From assembly GCA_949752745.1 (NCBI GenBank), contig OX457031.1, positions 3,949,915 to 4,013,914 on the forward strand: a stretch of DNA of 64,000 bases, given 5' to 3'. The position numbers were made by a program, and so were the translations under genes. Position 1 is the first letter of the stretch. The number at the start of each line of letters is the position of its first letter. The notes beneath the pieces were generated by a model that made no database searches, had not been told where the DNA came from, and was given only the letters and a program-made list of their open reading frames with translations. The DNA is from Protula sp. h YS-2021. Lineage: Eukaryota > Annelida > Polychaeta > Sabellida > Serpulidae. Below, one piece after another: positions 13,901 through 33,437 of the stretch.

Positions 13901-16900
13901 TCGATTAGAGAACTGAAATTACACAGAAAGATAGGTCCCATAGAGGGGCCACTTGTGGCACAAAAGTTGACCCGGCCCACGTCACCATTCCCTTGGGTGG
14001 AGCATTGGATAAACCAACGGGTCTATGTTTTCTATATATTTTGATCGATTTTATTTTTGAAAAACTTTATTTGAAAGATTTGGTGACTGAAACTTTACAC
14101 GAAAACGTGGTAGTATTGCCCCAATATATAAATGTTGACAGAAGTGCGGCTCAACGTTCCCCGGGGTGGGGGCGGCATATTTAGTGTTGAACTCGACCAA
14201 ACCCGGAAGTAGCACAAAATGACACATTTTATTCTCTCAAAAATCACAGGGTTCGATTAGAGAACTGAAATTACACAGAAAGATAGACCCAATAGAGTGG
14301 CCACTTGTGGAGTAAAAATTGACGCGGCCCAGGTCACCATTCTCTTGAGTGGGGCATGGGATAAACCTACGGGTCTATATTTTCTATATATTTTGATCGA
14401 TTTTATTTTAAAAGAAAGCTTATTTGACCGATTTGGTGACTGAAACTTCACACGAAAACGGCGCAGTATTGCCCCAATACATAAATGTTGACAGAACTGC
14501 GGCGCAACGTTTCCCGGGGTGGGGGCGGCATATTCAGTGTTGAACTCGACCAAACCCGAAAGTAGGAGAAAATGACATATTTTAATCTCCCAAAAATCAC
14601 AGGGCTCGATTAGAGAACTGAAATTACACAGGAAGATAGGTCCCATAGAGGGACCACTTGTGGCACAAAAGTTGACCCGGCCCACGTCACCATTCCCTTG
14701 GGTGGAGCATTGGATAAACCAACGGGTCTATGTTTTCTATATATTCTGGTCGATTTTATTTTCGAAAAACTTTATTTGAAAGATTTGGTGACTGAAACTT
14801 TACACGAAAACGTGGTAGTATTGCCCCAATATATAAATGTTGACAGAAGTGCGGCTCAACGTTCCCCGGGGTGGGGGCGGCATATTTAGTGTTGAACTCG
14901 ACCAAACCCGGAAGTAGCACAAAATGACACATTTTATTCTCTCAAAGATCACAGGGTTCGATTAGAGAACTGAAATTACACAGAAAGATAGACCCAATAG
15001 AGTGGCCACTTGTAGAGTAAAAATTGACGCGGTCCAGGTCACCATTCTCTTGAGTGGGGCATGGGATAAACCTAAGGGTCTATATTTTCTATATATTTTG
15101 ATCAATTTTATTTTAAAAGAAAGCTTATTTGACCGATTTGGTGACTGAAACTTCACACGAAAACGGCGCAGTATTGCCCCAATACATAAATGTTGACAGA
15201 ACTGCGGCGCAACGTTTCCGGGGTTGGAGGCGGCATATTCAGTGTTGAACTCGACCAAACCCGAAAGTAGGAGAAAATGACATATTTTAATCTCCCAAAA
15301 ATCACAGGGCTCGATTAGAGAACTGAAATTACACAGGAAGATAGGTCCCATAGAGGGGCCACTTGTGGCACAAAAGTTGACCCGGCCCACGTCACCATTC
15401 CCTTGGGTGGAGCATTGGATAAACCAACGGGTCTATGTTTTCTATATATTTTGATCGATTTTATTTTTGAAAAACTTTATTTGAAAGATTTGGTGACTGA
15501 AACTTTACACGAAAACGTGGTAGTATTGCCCCAATATATAAATGTTGACAGAAGTGCGGCTCAACGTTCCCCGGGGTGGGGGCGGCATATTTAGTGTTGA
15601 ACTCGACCAAACCCGGAAGTAGCACAAAATGACACATTTTATTCTCTCAAAAATCACAGGGTTCGATTAGAGAACTGAAATTACACAGAAAGATAGACCC
15701 AATAGAGTGGCCACTTGTGGAGTAAAAATTGACGCGGCCCAGGTCACCATTCTCTTGAGTGGGGCATGGGATAAACCTAAGGGTCTATATTTTCTATATA
15801 TTTTGATCGATTTTATTTTAAAAGAAAGCTTATTTGACCGATTTGGTGACTGAAACTTCACACGAAAACGGCGCAGTATTGCCCCAATACATAAATGTTG
15901 ACAGAACTGCGGCGCAACGTTTCCCGGGGTGGGGGCGGCATATTCAGTGTTGAACTCGACCAAACCCGAAAGTAGGAGAAAATGACATATTTTAATCTCC
16001 CAAAAATCAAAGGGCTCGATTAGAGAACTGAAATTACACAGGAAGATAGGTCCCATAGAGGGACTACTTGTGGCACAAAAGTTGACCCGGCCCACGTCAC
16101 CATTCCCTTGGGTGGAGCATTGGATAAACCAACGGGTCTAGGTTTTCTATATATTTTGATCGATTTTATTTTAAAAGAAAGCTTATTTGACCGATTTGGT
16201 AACTGAAACTTTACACCAAAACGTGATATTATTGCCCTAACACAAAATTGTTGACAGAAGTCCGGCTCAACCTTTCCCGGGGTGGGGGCGGAATATTTAG
16301 TGTTGAACTCGACCAAACCCGAAAGTAGGAGAAAATGACATATTTTAATCTCCCAAAAATCACAGGGCTCGATTAGAGAACTGATATTACACAGGAAGAT
16401 AGGTCCCATAGAGGGGCCACTTGTGGCACAAACGTTGACCCTGTCCACGTCACCATTCCCTTGGGTGGAGCATTGGATAAACCAACGGGTCTATGTTTTC
16501 TATATATTCTGATCGATTTTAATTTTGAAAAAGCTTTATTTGACCGATTTGGTCACTGAAACTTTACACGAAAACGTGGTAGTATTGCCCTAACACAAAA
16601 TTGTTGACAGAAGAGCGGCTCAACGTTCCCCGGGAAGGGGGTGGCATATTTAGTGTTGAACTCGACCAAACCCGGAAGTAGCACAAAATGACACATTTTA
16701 TTCTCTCAAAAATCACAGGGTTCGATTAGAGAACTGAAATTACACAGAAAGATAGACCCAATAGAGTGGCCACTTGTGGAGTAAAAATTGACGCGGCCCA
16801 GGTCACCATTCTCTTGAGTGGGGCATGGGATAAACCTACGGGTCTATATTTTCTATATATTTTGATCGATTTTATTTTAAAAGAAAGCTTATTTGACCGA

Positions 16901-19166
16901 TTTGGTGACTGAAACTTAACACGAAAACGGCGCAGTATTGCCCCAATACATAAATGTTGACAGAACTGCCGCGCAACGTTTCCCGGGGTGGGGGCGGCAT
17001 ATTCAGTGTTGAACTCGACCAAACCCGAAAGTAGGAGAAAATGACATATTTTAATCTCCCAAAAATCACAGGGCTCGATTAGAGAACTGAAATTACACAG
17101 GAAGATAGGTCCCATAGAGGGACCACTTGTGGCACAAAAGTTGACCCGGCCAACGTCACCATTCTCTTGGGTGGAGCATTGGATAAACCAACGGGTCTAT
17201 GTTTTCTATATATTTTGATCGATTTTATTTTTGAAAAAGCTTTATTTGACCGATTTGGTGACTGAAACCTTACATAAAAACGTGGTAGTATTACCCCAAT
17301 ACATAAATGTTGACAGAACTGCGGCTCAACGTTCCCCGGGGTGGGGGTGGCATATTTAGTGTTGAACTCGACCAAACCCGGAAGTAGGACAAAATGACAC
17401 ATTTTATTCTCTCAAAAATCACAGGGTTCGATTAGAGAACTGAAATTACACACAAAGATAGGCCCAACAGAGAGGCCACTTGTGGTGCAAAAACTGACCC
17501 GGCACAGGTCACCATTCCCTTGGGTGGGGCGTGGGATAAACCAACAGGTCTATATTTTTTATATATTTTGATCGATTGTATTTAAAAGAAAGCTTATTTG
17601 ACCGATTTGGTGACTGAAACTTTACACGAAGACGTGGTAGTATTGCCCTAACACAAAATTGTTGACAGAAGTGCGGCTCAACGTTTCCCGGGATGGGGGT
17701 GGCATATTTAGTGTTGAACTCGACCAAACCCGAAAGTAGGAGAAAATGACATATTTTAATCTCCAAAAAGTCACAGGTTCGATTAGAGAACTGAAATTAC
17801 AAAGGAAGATAGGTCCCATAGAGGGGCCATTTGTGGCACAAAAGTTGACCCGGCCCACGTCACCATTCCCTTGGGTGGAGCGTTGGATAAACCAACGGGT
17901 CTATGTTTTCTATATATTTTCATCGATTTTATTTTTGAAAAAGCTTTATTTGACCGATTTGGTGACTGAAACTTTACACGAAAACGTGGTAGTATTACCC
18001 CAATACATAAATGTTGACAGAACTGCGGCTCAACGTTCCCCGGGGTGGGGGTGGCATATTTAGTGTTGAACTCGACCAAACCCGGAAGTAGCACAAAATG
18101 ACACATTTTATTCTCTCAAAAATCACAGGGTTCGATTAGAGAACTGAAATTACACACAAAGATAGGCCTCATAGAGAGGCCACTTGTGGTACAAAAGTTG
18201 ACCCGGCACACGTCACCATTCCCTTGGGTGGGGCGTGGGATAAACCAACGGGTCTATATTTTCTATATATTTTGATCGATTTGATTTTAAAAGAAAGCTT
18301 ATTTGACCGATTTGGTGACTGAAACTTTACACGAAAACGTGGTAGTATTGCACTAACACAAAATTGTTGACAGAGGTGCTTCTCAACGTTCCACGGGGTG
18401 GGGGCGGCATATTTAGTGTTGAACTCGACCAAACCCGGAAGTAGGACAAAATGACACATTTTATTCTCTCAAAAATCACAGGGTTCGATTAGAGAACTCA
18501 AATCACACAGGAAGATAGGCCCAATAGAGAGGCCACCTTTTGCGTAAAAATTGACCCGGCCCAGGTCACCATTCCCTTGGGTGGGGCGTGGGATAAACCA
18601 ACGGGTTTATATTTTCTATATGTTTTGATCGATTTTATTTTAAAAGAAAGCTTATTTGACCGATATGGTGACTGAAACTTTAAACGAAAACGTGGTAGTA
18701 TTGCCCAAACACAAATTTGTTGACAGAAGTGCGGCTCAACGTTTCCCGGGGTGGGGGTGGCATATTTAGTGTTTAACTCGACCAAACCCGAAAGTAGGAG
18801 AAAATGACATATTTTAATATCCCAAAAATCACAGGGCTCGATTAGAGAACTGAAATTACACAGGAAGATAGGTCCCATAGAGGGGCCACTTGTGGCACAA
18901 AAGTTGACCCGGCCCACGTCACCATTTCCTTGGGTGGGGCGTTGGATAAACCAATGGGTCTATGTTTTCTATATATTTTGATCGATTTTATTTTAAAAGA
19001 AAGCTTATTTGACCGATTTGGTGACTGAAACTTTACACGAAAACGTGGTAGTATTGCCCCAACACAAAAGTGTTGACAGAAGTGCGGCTCAACGTTCCCC
19101 GGGGTGGGGGCGGCACATTTAGTGTTGAACTCGACCAAACCCGGAAGTAGGACAAAATGACACATT
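4944..19166. repeat. Satellite B, about 352-bp tandem repeat with higher-order structure
   Basis: About 40 head-to-tail monomers are anchored by TTGACAGAAGTGCGGCTCAA (or a close variant) recurring every 350-354 bp from 4949 on. Each monomer carries a GC-rich block (CCCGGGGTGGGGGCGG) followed by an AT-rich half. Monomers near both edges (5-7 kb and 17-19 kb) are more divergent. The interior is homogenised into a 7-monomer unit of about 2468 bp. Open frames of 63-142 codons appear in most monomers on both strands, but they follow from the repeat and change ends between copies. This is non-coding satellite as far as can be seen. Confidence 0.94.
8351..17165. repeat. 7-mer higher-order repeat within satellite B
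   Basis: Diagnostic variants recur in the same order at an offset of 2468-2469 bp. Full units begin at about 8351, 10820 and 14698. Between the last two lies a shortened unit (13288-14697, about 1410 bp, four monomers) in which three internal monomers are missing. This is the expected product of unequal exchange between 7-mer units. The nearly identical copies show recent homogenisation of the interior. Confidence 0.85.
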
Positions 19167-19282
19167 TTTGCAGTTATCCACCAAAAAAAAAGCTTCTGAC
19201 AGAGAGATATACGAGGATATACGAGATATACGAGGTTATGCAAGTCAGAGCTCACTCGGAGCTTAAGAAAAAAGGGTATTTT

Positions 19283-19372
19283 TATATATCTAAAAAATCA
19301 CAGGGTTCGATTTGAGAACTAAAATTACACACCATGCTAGAGCCCGTAACTGGGCCACTTGTGGCACAAAAA
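19283..19372. repeat. Detached terminal fragment of satellite B
   Basis: After about 115 bp of unrelated sequence (19167-19282, containing three short ATACGAGGAT-like repeats), about 90 bp again match the satellite B block with CACAGGGTTCGATT, a degraded GAACTGAAATTACACA and CCACTTGTGGCACAAAA. This is the diverged last monomer, separated from the array by an insertion. Confidence 0.75.
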
Positions 19373-21050
<1,678 letters not shown>

Positions 21051-21470
21051 ATTTAATTTTTAACGTCCCAAAATTTTCTCCGTCGTAAGGAAGGTGGTCA
21101 AGTTCCTTCCAGATTAAGTCTAAGGTGAGCGATTGAAACGAGAAAATGTGCATTTCGAAGTCATGCATAATGTTTGATCCAGAAAATGCTTCAGCAGCGC
21201 AGCTGTTGTTGTGGCATGTTGTTAAATTAATAAACCGACAGATGTCATCATTGCATTGCTCAGCAAAAGGATTGTAGTCAGATGGTAGCTGAAGCTGTCT
21301 CGATGCTCTGGCGTAAGAGTGAGATCGAGGAAAAAGTGTGCACTTACAGAATATCTCAGTAACAAAGCTCTCTCTTTTTATTTCAAGACGTAGTTCTTGA
21401 TGAATTGTCACAGCAAAATTTTTATCAGTATTTTGATTCCAGCAAATATCATACTTGACCGGTCCAACTC

Positions 21471-22219
21471 CTAAACATAAACAAGAATCAAAAAGCAAGT
21501 AAACGTTTCCATGATATTGCATTGATATATCCCTGGTTTCATATTGGCATATTGAAGAGAAAAATTTTACTGTTTGGCATAAGGACCTATACTTTAAAAA
21601 TAATTGTAAAATTGAGAAACGTTGCAAAATTGAACATTTTCCGTTAATTATTTTGGATTTTTAAATTTTCTACTAATCTAAATGTACTTGTGTATATCTG
21701 CTGAATGCACAATATTTTTTATCCTTGATTGTGTTGAGGGTAGAAATACATTCGGTTGCGAATTCTACCAAACGAGGGCGGGTCAACAGCTGTCTAACCA
21801 GTGCAATACGGGGAAGGAGATGGATCCTGCAGGTCCATCGGCGGATGGACACGCGCTGGAGATTATTCTTTGTTGCCCAGCTATAGGTAAATAAATCATC
21901 CCGTCGATACGCAGGTACTCGTTCAAAAAGAGTGGCTAAGGAGCGAAACCCTACAGAAAAAATGACACCATCTAGTAATCTCTTCAAGAAGTAATGGCTG
22001 AGGGTAAAAACCATTACAAAAAACTGCAATTAACCCACAGGATGTACTTTTTTAGAAAGAAGCTGATGATATCAAGACTGAAATTCAGATTCCGGGTAAA
22101 TTTGTCTCTCCAACTATGGGCACGTTATCTGCAGAAAACCTCCTCAGAGAGGGCGCCCCAATCTTGCTGTTAGTATCGGTCTGACATAACCAGGGAAGAA
22201 ACAGTTACATGTTATAAGT
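21471..22219. other. Intron 1 of G0, 3' part, no recognisable gene
   Basis: This is sequence between the G0 ectodomain exon and the first recognisable LINE coding remnant. It is less AT-rich from about 21760 onward and may be decayed 5' sequence of the LINE. I see no intact open frame with family features. Confidence 0.4.
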
Positions 22220-24900
22220 CCTGTTCGACTAGATTGGGACAAGGCGTTACAGGTTACGTCCGACGATTAGAGAAATATTCGCATTTCACAGTTCCGCTAC
22301 AGAGTACTGAGGATAAACTCCTGGAATTTCGGACAATATGTCCGAACATAAATGATAACTTAGACAAAACAAATAATATGAGGAAAACGGCTGTCACTGC
22401 AGAGAAACAGGAAAATTTGAACACTGCAGCTCTCCAGGAGAAGGATTTACACAAAGAGGGCCAGATTTGCAGAAAAAACGGCTCGATTGATAAGATTGAA
22501 ACGACCTTAGGTTCGACCTTAAGATACCTATGACCTTAAGATCCTAGGTGACATCTCTTGTTGCCTGATGCTACTTGGCGTGCCTCTCCTCATAGTATCT
22601 GTTAACATTATCTGTTCTTGGCTCCAACCCTGTCTACAGGTTCAAAAGTCAAGAAGGAATGTTATGTCCGCCGTTTTTTAAAACTGATTCTTCTATGTGA
22701 CGTTAATGAACTTCCATCATCCCAAGCAATAAAATATCCCCAGCATGCCTTTGGAACCGCGGTATTTGGTAAAGTGGCTTCAACTAGACCAAGTTATCAC
22801 TAGAAGAAATGATCTCTCTGATGTCAACCAAAAGTGCACTTTTCATAGTGCAAAATACGACCGATTATTTACTTGTTTGCAGTAAATTCCAGCAGTTGAA
22901 TCCCAGGAAAATGTGTAAAAAAGAGATAATGACAAATGGCACCAGCTCAGTTCTGTGATCCAAGGAAAGCAAGATATTCTCGGAATGAACAGGAATGTTG
23001 GTTAAAATAGAACTGAAAATTGACTGTCTTCGGTAAAGAACAGGCGAAACCAAAGACTGGTTCTAAGCTTACGCTTATAAAATGTGCCCGTGTATTGAAG
23101 CAACAAAGTCACCTATGTAAAATACTTTCAGCACTCAACAAGCTAGAAGTTGAAAAAAATCTTTTATCGACGCGAAAACACCTCAAGAAAACTCTTTTTT
23201 ATGGTTTTATGCAAATTTTATGCAAATTTTTAGTTGATTACGTTAAAACATCAAAAATCCGTCAGACATCGGTTATCTACGTGAAATGTACATGGTCAGA
23301 ATGCACTCACTCTGGGTTACCATCAACAAAAAAGCCACCCCCTGAAGTCGACAGATGGTTAAAAAAACTCTTATAAAATATGCCCGTGTATTGAAGTAAA
23401 AAGGTCATTTATTTAAATCACTTTCATCACTCAACAACCAGGAAGTTGAAAAAAACTTTTATCGACTCGAAAATAATTCTAGAAAAACCTGCGATTCTAT
23501 GCAGATTCTTAGTTGATCACGTTAAAATATCCAAAATTCGTTAGATATCGGCAATCTACGTGAAATGTACATGGCCGAAAAGCACCCCAATGGGTCATCT
23601 ATCAACAAAATAGCTACCCCGAACCCTAAAGTCGATAGATGGCGAAATAATTTTGTACAAGAAGAAAGAAATGGGTAGATGGGGTTGAATTGTACTCGAA
23701 CGAGTCTACTGTAGCTCATATAGCATTCGACGACATACTACAGCTTGTATGAGAGTTGAATTAGATAAAGAACCAACCACCTGCTCTCAGGTGGTAAAGC
23801 ACAAGAAAATGACGTCATTTCGCGGAGAAAGTAAAATGCTGCAAAATAACTCTACTGCCAATTTTCTGTTCAAACGTTGGAAGGCGGGTTCGATGCCGCA
23901 CAATATGTGTGACCCCAATATACACGCTTTATACAAGAGTAAATACAGAGGCATTGCGTTGGTGAGTATAACTGGAAAACTCTACGCAAGGGTAGATTTC
24001 AGTGCAATTTCCGCTCAGGCAGGTCAACGAATGATATGATATTTTCGTTGATTCAGCTAAAGAAACAGTAAAACAAACACTAACAACCGTAGAACATAAC
24101 CTTTGTCGATATGTACAAAGTCTTCGCGAATATGGCTGCCCACAAGGACTAGTCAGTCTAGTGAAATTCTTCCACGAAATCATACGCAACACAGTCAACT
24201 TCGACGGCGCAACACATGCTAGCTTCCAAATAAAAATTCGTGAAGGAAAGGATGTGTTCTAGCAGCTAGACTCTTATATTTCTCTCTGTACTGTTCAGCT
24301 ACTTCGTCAAGGGGAATGACATTAACATCTACACTCGCTCTGAGGGGAAGCTATTCAATCTGTGACCTCTTCCAGCAAAATCAAAACCGTTTGATTTACC
24401 CGATGCAGAATTAGTCTTAACTGATGACGCCGTAGTAATGTCACATAGTACAGTAAAACCACAGGTACTAATCGGCAGACTGCAAGATGCTTGTGGAAAC
24501 TTTTCCCTTGCAGCCAGGGTGACGTAAACTGTGAACACAATTCTGACGCTCTCTGCAGCCAAACAAATCTAAGATGACACTCAGCCAACAATGCATATTC
24601 TATTTGGTAGGAGAAACATGAACAAGCTACTCTCAGCAAGAAAAGAAGCCAAATACCTTACATCCCTGCTGCCTGTGTCACCTGTTCGAGATCATTTGGA
24701 AAGACAAGATCCGAATGCAAAGAGCGAATCTCTCGACAACACTGGTCATCAAACAACAACGTCAACGCTGACTTGCAATTTATGGAAGACGTTAGATTGA
24801 CCGTTATTTTGGTGCAGATACTGTAAAATGTGAATGAAAACACCAGACGAATGTACGAACAGCGGAACGTTGCCAAAACTAACTGAAAGACGACGTAATA
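22220..24900 (+). mobile_element. Degenerate non-LTR retrotransposon (APE endonuclease + reverse transcriptase)
   Basis: Fragments in shifting plus frames follow the order of a LINE ORF2. At 22320-22480 a frame reads like the endonuclease start (FRTICPNINDNLDK, then RKTAVTAEK and NTAALQEKDL, corresponding to the family's xLQET motif). At 22605-22700 an APTLSTGSKVK...LILLCDVNE frame matches the APTL...LxLLGDFN region, with GDFN changed to CDVN. At 23750-24047 the RT entry is seen (ELDKEPT, then YRGIALVSITGKLYARV). At 24130-24200 comes YGCPQGLVSLVKFFHE. At 24417-24428 the catalytic FADD box reads LTDD. At 24665-24750 a C-terminal CVTCSRSF zinc-knuckle-like piece is present. Frames are broken by stops and indels. 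The clade (L2/CR1/Rex-like) is uncertain. The element lies inside intron 1 of G0, antisense to it. Confidence 0.85.
23055..23655. repeat. Tandem duplication of about 300 bp nested in the LINE fossil
   Basis: Two copies (about 23075-23370 and 23375-23655) share, in order, TGCCCGTGTATTGAAG, ACTTTCA(G/T)CACTCAACAA, GAAGTTGAAAAAAA, TCTACGTGAAATGTACATGG and CATCAACAAAA. The segment does not resemble the endonuclease-RT linker. It may be an unrelated insertion that was later duplicated. Confidence 0.7.
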
Positions 24901-25714
24901 AAGGACTACGGTGTTAAACTAAATGTTTGTCAAAATATCAGATATGAATCTCAAATGCTAACAATCGCTATGAATAATATCTACATTTGTGTTTCTTTAA
25001 AACTAAAACAATAAATAAAGTCATACTATTAGAATCCTGTGAAGCCAATATTTTTCGAGTGTACACCTATTTTCAGACTGTATGAATTATACAAAACAAT
25101 CACCCAGTTGTACTAGTTTGTATGCATGTTCAAGACCTGACCAATTTTAATTCATGCTTTGACAGGTCTACACGGGCGAGATTATAGAGAAACGCAACTG
25201 TGATTGGGTTTCTTACCCTAATCATACTACTCTGAATCGTGATAATCTAACTGGGGCTAAGCGAATTATCCTTGTTCATATCTTGGGTTAAACAGATTTA
25301 CCCAAAATATCTAGGTCAGCTATGTATTAGAAGCAACTGGCCTTTAACCACTTTGACTTCCATGGTGATAGCGATAATGACATCGATGTCGTAAATAAAA
25401 CAAATCATAATAAATGTTTCCAGACTTTATTTTCTGACAAAAGGACAAACTAGCAAGAGCGAAACTCAGTGACTGTTGAAAGTGTGATTTCACGTGTGGC
25501 CTAAACGTGTTTAGTGGCAATGACAGATATAAAATATGGTCAGAGAAACGATGAACATTTTTATCACTACGACAGAGCAAACATTTATGCGAAGTATCAA
25601 TATAAATGCAACAAATACACGCTAAATATTGTAGTATAAAAAATATATAATAAAAAATATACATGTTTGCCCTTTTCTAATGCCCGTATAATGAATTAAA
25701 AACATAATTCTTAC
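24901..25714. other. Intron 1 of G0, 5' part
   Basis: No coding remnant is seen. A short perfect-looking hairpin (TGATTGGGT - TTCTT - ACCCTAATCA) lies near 25200-25225. The rest is unique-looking AT-rich DNA. Confidence 0.4.
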
Positions 25715-25781
25715 CTTGAGACAAGCATAAATGTATACAAGTTAAAAACAAAGTTTCTGTGCAGATGAAAAATATATCCAT

Positions 25782-26994
25782 ATTTATATTTGCCTCAAAT
25801 AGAATGACAATATTCTAATGCATCAATAGCACTAACAGTCAAGCGTTCACAGCAATTTTTATTATTTCTGTTGAACAGGCGCGTTGAGGTTTTTGGCATT
25901 GCAACACAAAGCTTTATAATAAAAAAGGCCGCAATCGAAAAAAGATTTCAAGGTAAAATTACCACAATCATCGTTTATTAACAATATTGTCAATTAATGG
26001 CAATGCTTTAGAGCTAATTCTTTGCACAATTCGACATTCTATTCCGTCTAACTTAATATACAGTTCCGGGTCCAAACTCAGTGTTAAAGACAGACCTTAG
26101 ACACTGTGCTCGGCCGGAATTCATAAAATACCACAAACGCCAGTAGAGCTCCTAATCAACGCAATCTTAATAACACCAGTAGCACTATCAAGGTAGTGGT
26201 ATTTCATGAATGTGGGTCACATGTATTCGGCTATAACTAATATATGCAGCTTAGACAAGTTATTTTAACACATTATACTTCCTCCAGTGCATTAAGCCTC
26301 CGTTCTGCACTAGAGCATTGTAATAACACATAACAAAGTTATAAAATGTGTCCATTTGATGCTTCTCTATTTCTCTTTGTATAAAAAAATGGTTACCAAA
26401 TGTACAATTAAATTTAAGATATTTTCTTTCTCAACGTGCAGTGGACAAAAATAAATTTTAATTAGGTTTTAGCAGATATTAGTTTATCCTGAGTCATCAC
26501 TAAGGAATATTCAAATCGGTTATAGTCACTAATATCTTTATCATGACTTGTAATAAGAGAGTTTATGCGTTGCTACATGACTAAATTTTGTCTAAAATAA
26601 TGAAAATTTATACCGACGTTTGCGTTACATTATGTCACTAAAATTGGTTGTATGAAAATTGACCAATCAGATTGCAACATTGATCTAAATCATACAACAA
26701 TGCAATTTGTAGGTTACGATCTAGTTTTCTTCAATTAATTATGTTCTTGGTGAGACTGTATTTGAGGATTTCTTAAATGATTGCTTAAGGTGAAATTGTA
26801 AAATGAAAATTGGAAATTTTATATGGATTAAGTTAAATTTTATATGGATAAATAATACAGATACGAAATAGAAATAAATTTTTAGCATTCAAATATGATA
26901 CAGACATTTTCATGTATTAACGACAACGTGAATGATTGTCTTCTATATTTCTTTCATCGTCGCCAATCTTCGTGCAGTGCAAATATGCTACTTT
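25782..26994. other. Intergenic region between G0 and G1
   Basis: This holds the region upstream of G0 and downstream of G1. The only structure seen is an inverted repeat near 26120-26220 (AATTCATAAAATACCAC against GGTATTTCATGAATG), which may be a small MITE or a hairpin. No open frame has family or domain similarity. Confidence 0.45.
26122..26216. repeat. Inverted repeat of about 95 bp, possible MITE
   Basis: Imperfect arms AATTCATAAAATACCACAAA and its near-complement (GTGGTATTTCATGAATGTGG) flank about 50 bp. No target-site duplication could be confirmed by eye. Confidence 0.4.
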
Positions 26995-31702
<4,708 letters not shown>

Positions 31703-33109
31703 TTTAACATCAATACTAATCCCATTTTGTGGCATATTTAATAATTAATAATGTAATCAATATTGTACCAATACACCTGTCACGAGAACTGTTACCAGTA
31801 GTTTTAAATAGCTCACATATTTGTAACAGCCTTCACTTTATGCAACTTTTAAGATTAACAATTTAAATATCAATATTAATCTTATTTTGTTGCATATTTA
31901 ACAATTATTATTGTCATAAATACTCTTTATGTCAAATCTGGGGTTGTTTTTATGCAGTTCGAAATTAATGCATATTTGCAATATCACTCAAGCTGTTTCG
32001 GGACTATTTCGTGAATATTTTACCTTTGTCTTTCTATCAATTCTACTCAGAGCCTTCACTTCCCTGTAAATTTTTATCTTTCTATTAATGCCACTCAAAG
32101 CCTTCACTTCCCTGTAGAGTTTTTGCCTTTGTAGGACGTAATATTATACTCTTGATCTCGATTGTAATTTAAATATTATTAAACTATTAATATGTACAAA
32201 AGTTTACAATTCTGACAGTTCATGTTAAATCAAGTGAATTGGCATTGGAATTATTTGAAATGCCTTTCCTTGTGTAGAAAGACAAATCGTTTCATGGACA
32301 TAACGCGCAGACGAATGCCTTTGCTGGCATTGAAAACTAAATGACGACACAGCGCTGTGGAATGATATACAGAGGAAGGAAAACGTTTTCTGAAATTCTA
32401 GTTATTAAGTTTGAGTTGGAGTATGGTTGGTTGGAGTACTTTGTATTAAATTCAGCCCGTTTTGATTCGCCAACGAAAATACAGTTTTTCATGCTTACAG
32501 AGCCTTCCGCACGTAACCTTGTACCCAGTACCCAGTCCCATGATTTATGTTTTATGTCATGATAGTACCTGTTTAACATAATAAGCAGTCCTATAGGCTC
32601 GAGGCTGAAATTGTAACTTTCTTCTGTTACACAGCCTTCTACGCATAACCAGCACAAAGTCCCTTAATTTCTCTTTTATCACTTGATGGTAACTGTTTAA
32701 TAATGAATTTGATACAGGAATGATCTATTTTTCATCTGTTTCACTGCTAGCGTATTTTACTTGCGTCACTATTTGCAATTATTCCGTCACATTGATTTTC
32801 CTATTGATTTGCAATTTTCCGTCATATTGATTTTCTACACAATGTTCCATGTCGGATTCTGTACACTGAGAAAGAAACGTGGGAAATTTTAGAATTATAA
32901 GGAGTTTTGGGACTGTTGTATTTGATTAAATGAAAACTGGACTCTTCAAAAATCACTCGATACAGAGGTGTTTTTCATGCGTTTGAAATATGGAAGGGCC
33001 TATTTGTTTAATAGGAAATTACACTGTGAGAAAATGACATGTGATTTTTTGTGTCACTTATGTCACTTTATGTCATGTGATTCCTTTATGTTACTCTTGC
33101 GTTATTTTC
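31703..33109. repeat. Region upstream of G1 with several small local repeats
   Basis: Three dispersed copies of a TAATCTTATTTTGTGGCATA-like block occur near 31505, 31725 and 31880. A tandem pair of about 58 bp lies at 32030-32120, sharing GCCTTCACTTCCCTGTA. Two degenerate copies of about 130 bp lie at 32490-32700, sharing ACAGCCTTC, CGTAACC and GGTAACTGTTTAA-like blocks. No gene is supported. The G1 promoter should lie next to 31703, but no clear TATA box or initiator was identified. Confidence 0.55.
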
Positions 33110-33365
33110 TTGTTATAGCCAATTTTGCTATAGAATATGTGATATAAAATAACTTCTTGGATTTATGAATACAACAAAATACAGGGCTTTTCCTGAATAA
33201 ATCGAAGGATACTAAAGATTCTTCGAAGGGTTGTGGTATAATCAGAAGTAACTTTAAAAGAAAAACAAAACGAAGCACATTGCGGTTTTTATTCACAGCG
33301 CCGATATGACAAAGAAAGCAGACATAAAAATATACGGTACTGAATCGTCTGACTTGTCATAATGC

Positions 33366-33437
33366 GTTATCACATTACCACATTATCACATTATCATATT
33401 ATCACATTATCACATAATCACATTATCACATTATGTA
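33366..33437. repeat. 8-bp minisatellite (TTATCACA)n
   Basis: About nine units of CACATTAT with a few substitutions. Confidence 0.9.

Larger units (their letters stand above)
21051..25781 (-). pseudogene. G0: 5' part of a type I receptor-family gene (exons 1 and 2 only)
   Basis: Exon 1 (25781-25715) starts with ATG and encodes 22 mostly hydrophobic residues, a signal peptide, ending in CAAG before the donor GTAAGA. Exon 2 (21470-21051, 420 bp) begins after TTTATGTTTAG and ends at T|GTGAGT; both junctions are phase 1 and the frame joins. The ectodomain has the seven family cysteines: DICW, FCKC, QCNDDICRF and TTCHNNSC. The motif FSGSN and the W(K)E and LGT-like end (FGTLKIK) also match. No stalk, transmembrane, juxtamembrane or tail exon is found between 21051 and the satellite, so the gene looks truncated at its 3' end. 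Intron 1 (about 4.2 kb) contains a LINE fossil in the opposite orientation. A secreted short form or a distant exon cannot be excluded. The exons are well supported; the pseudogene status is inferred. Confidence 0.7.

Noticed and set aside
8615..17115. Recurring 142-codon minus-strand open frames in satellite B, for example 9320-9748
   Set aside because: They repeat with the satellite dimer, have no splice or domain logic, and change ends between monomers. Periodicity explains them.
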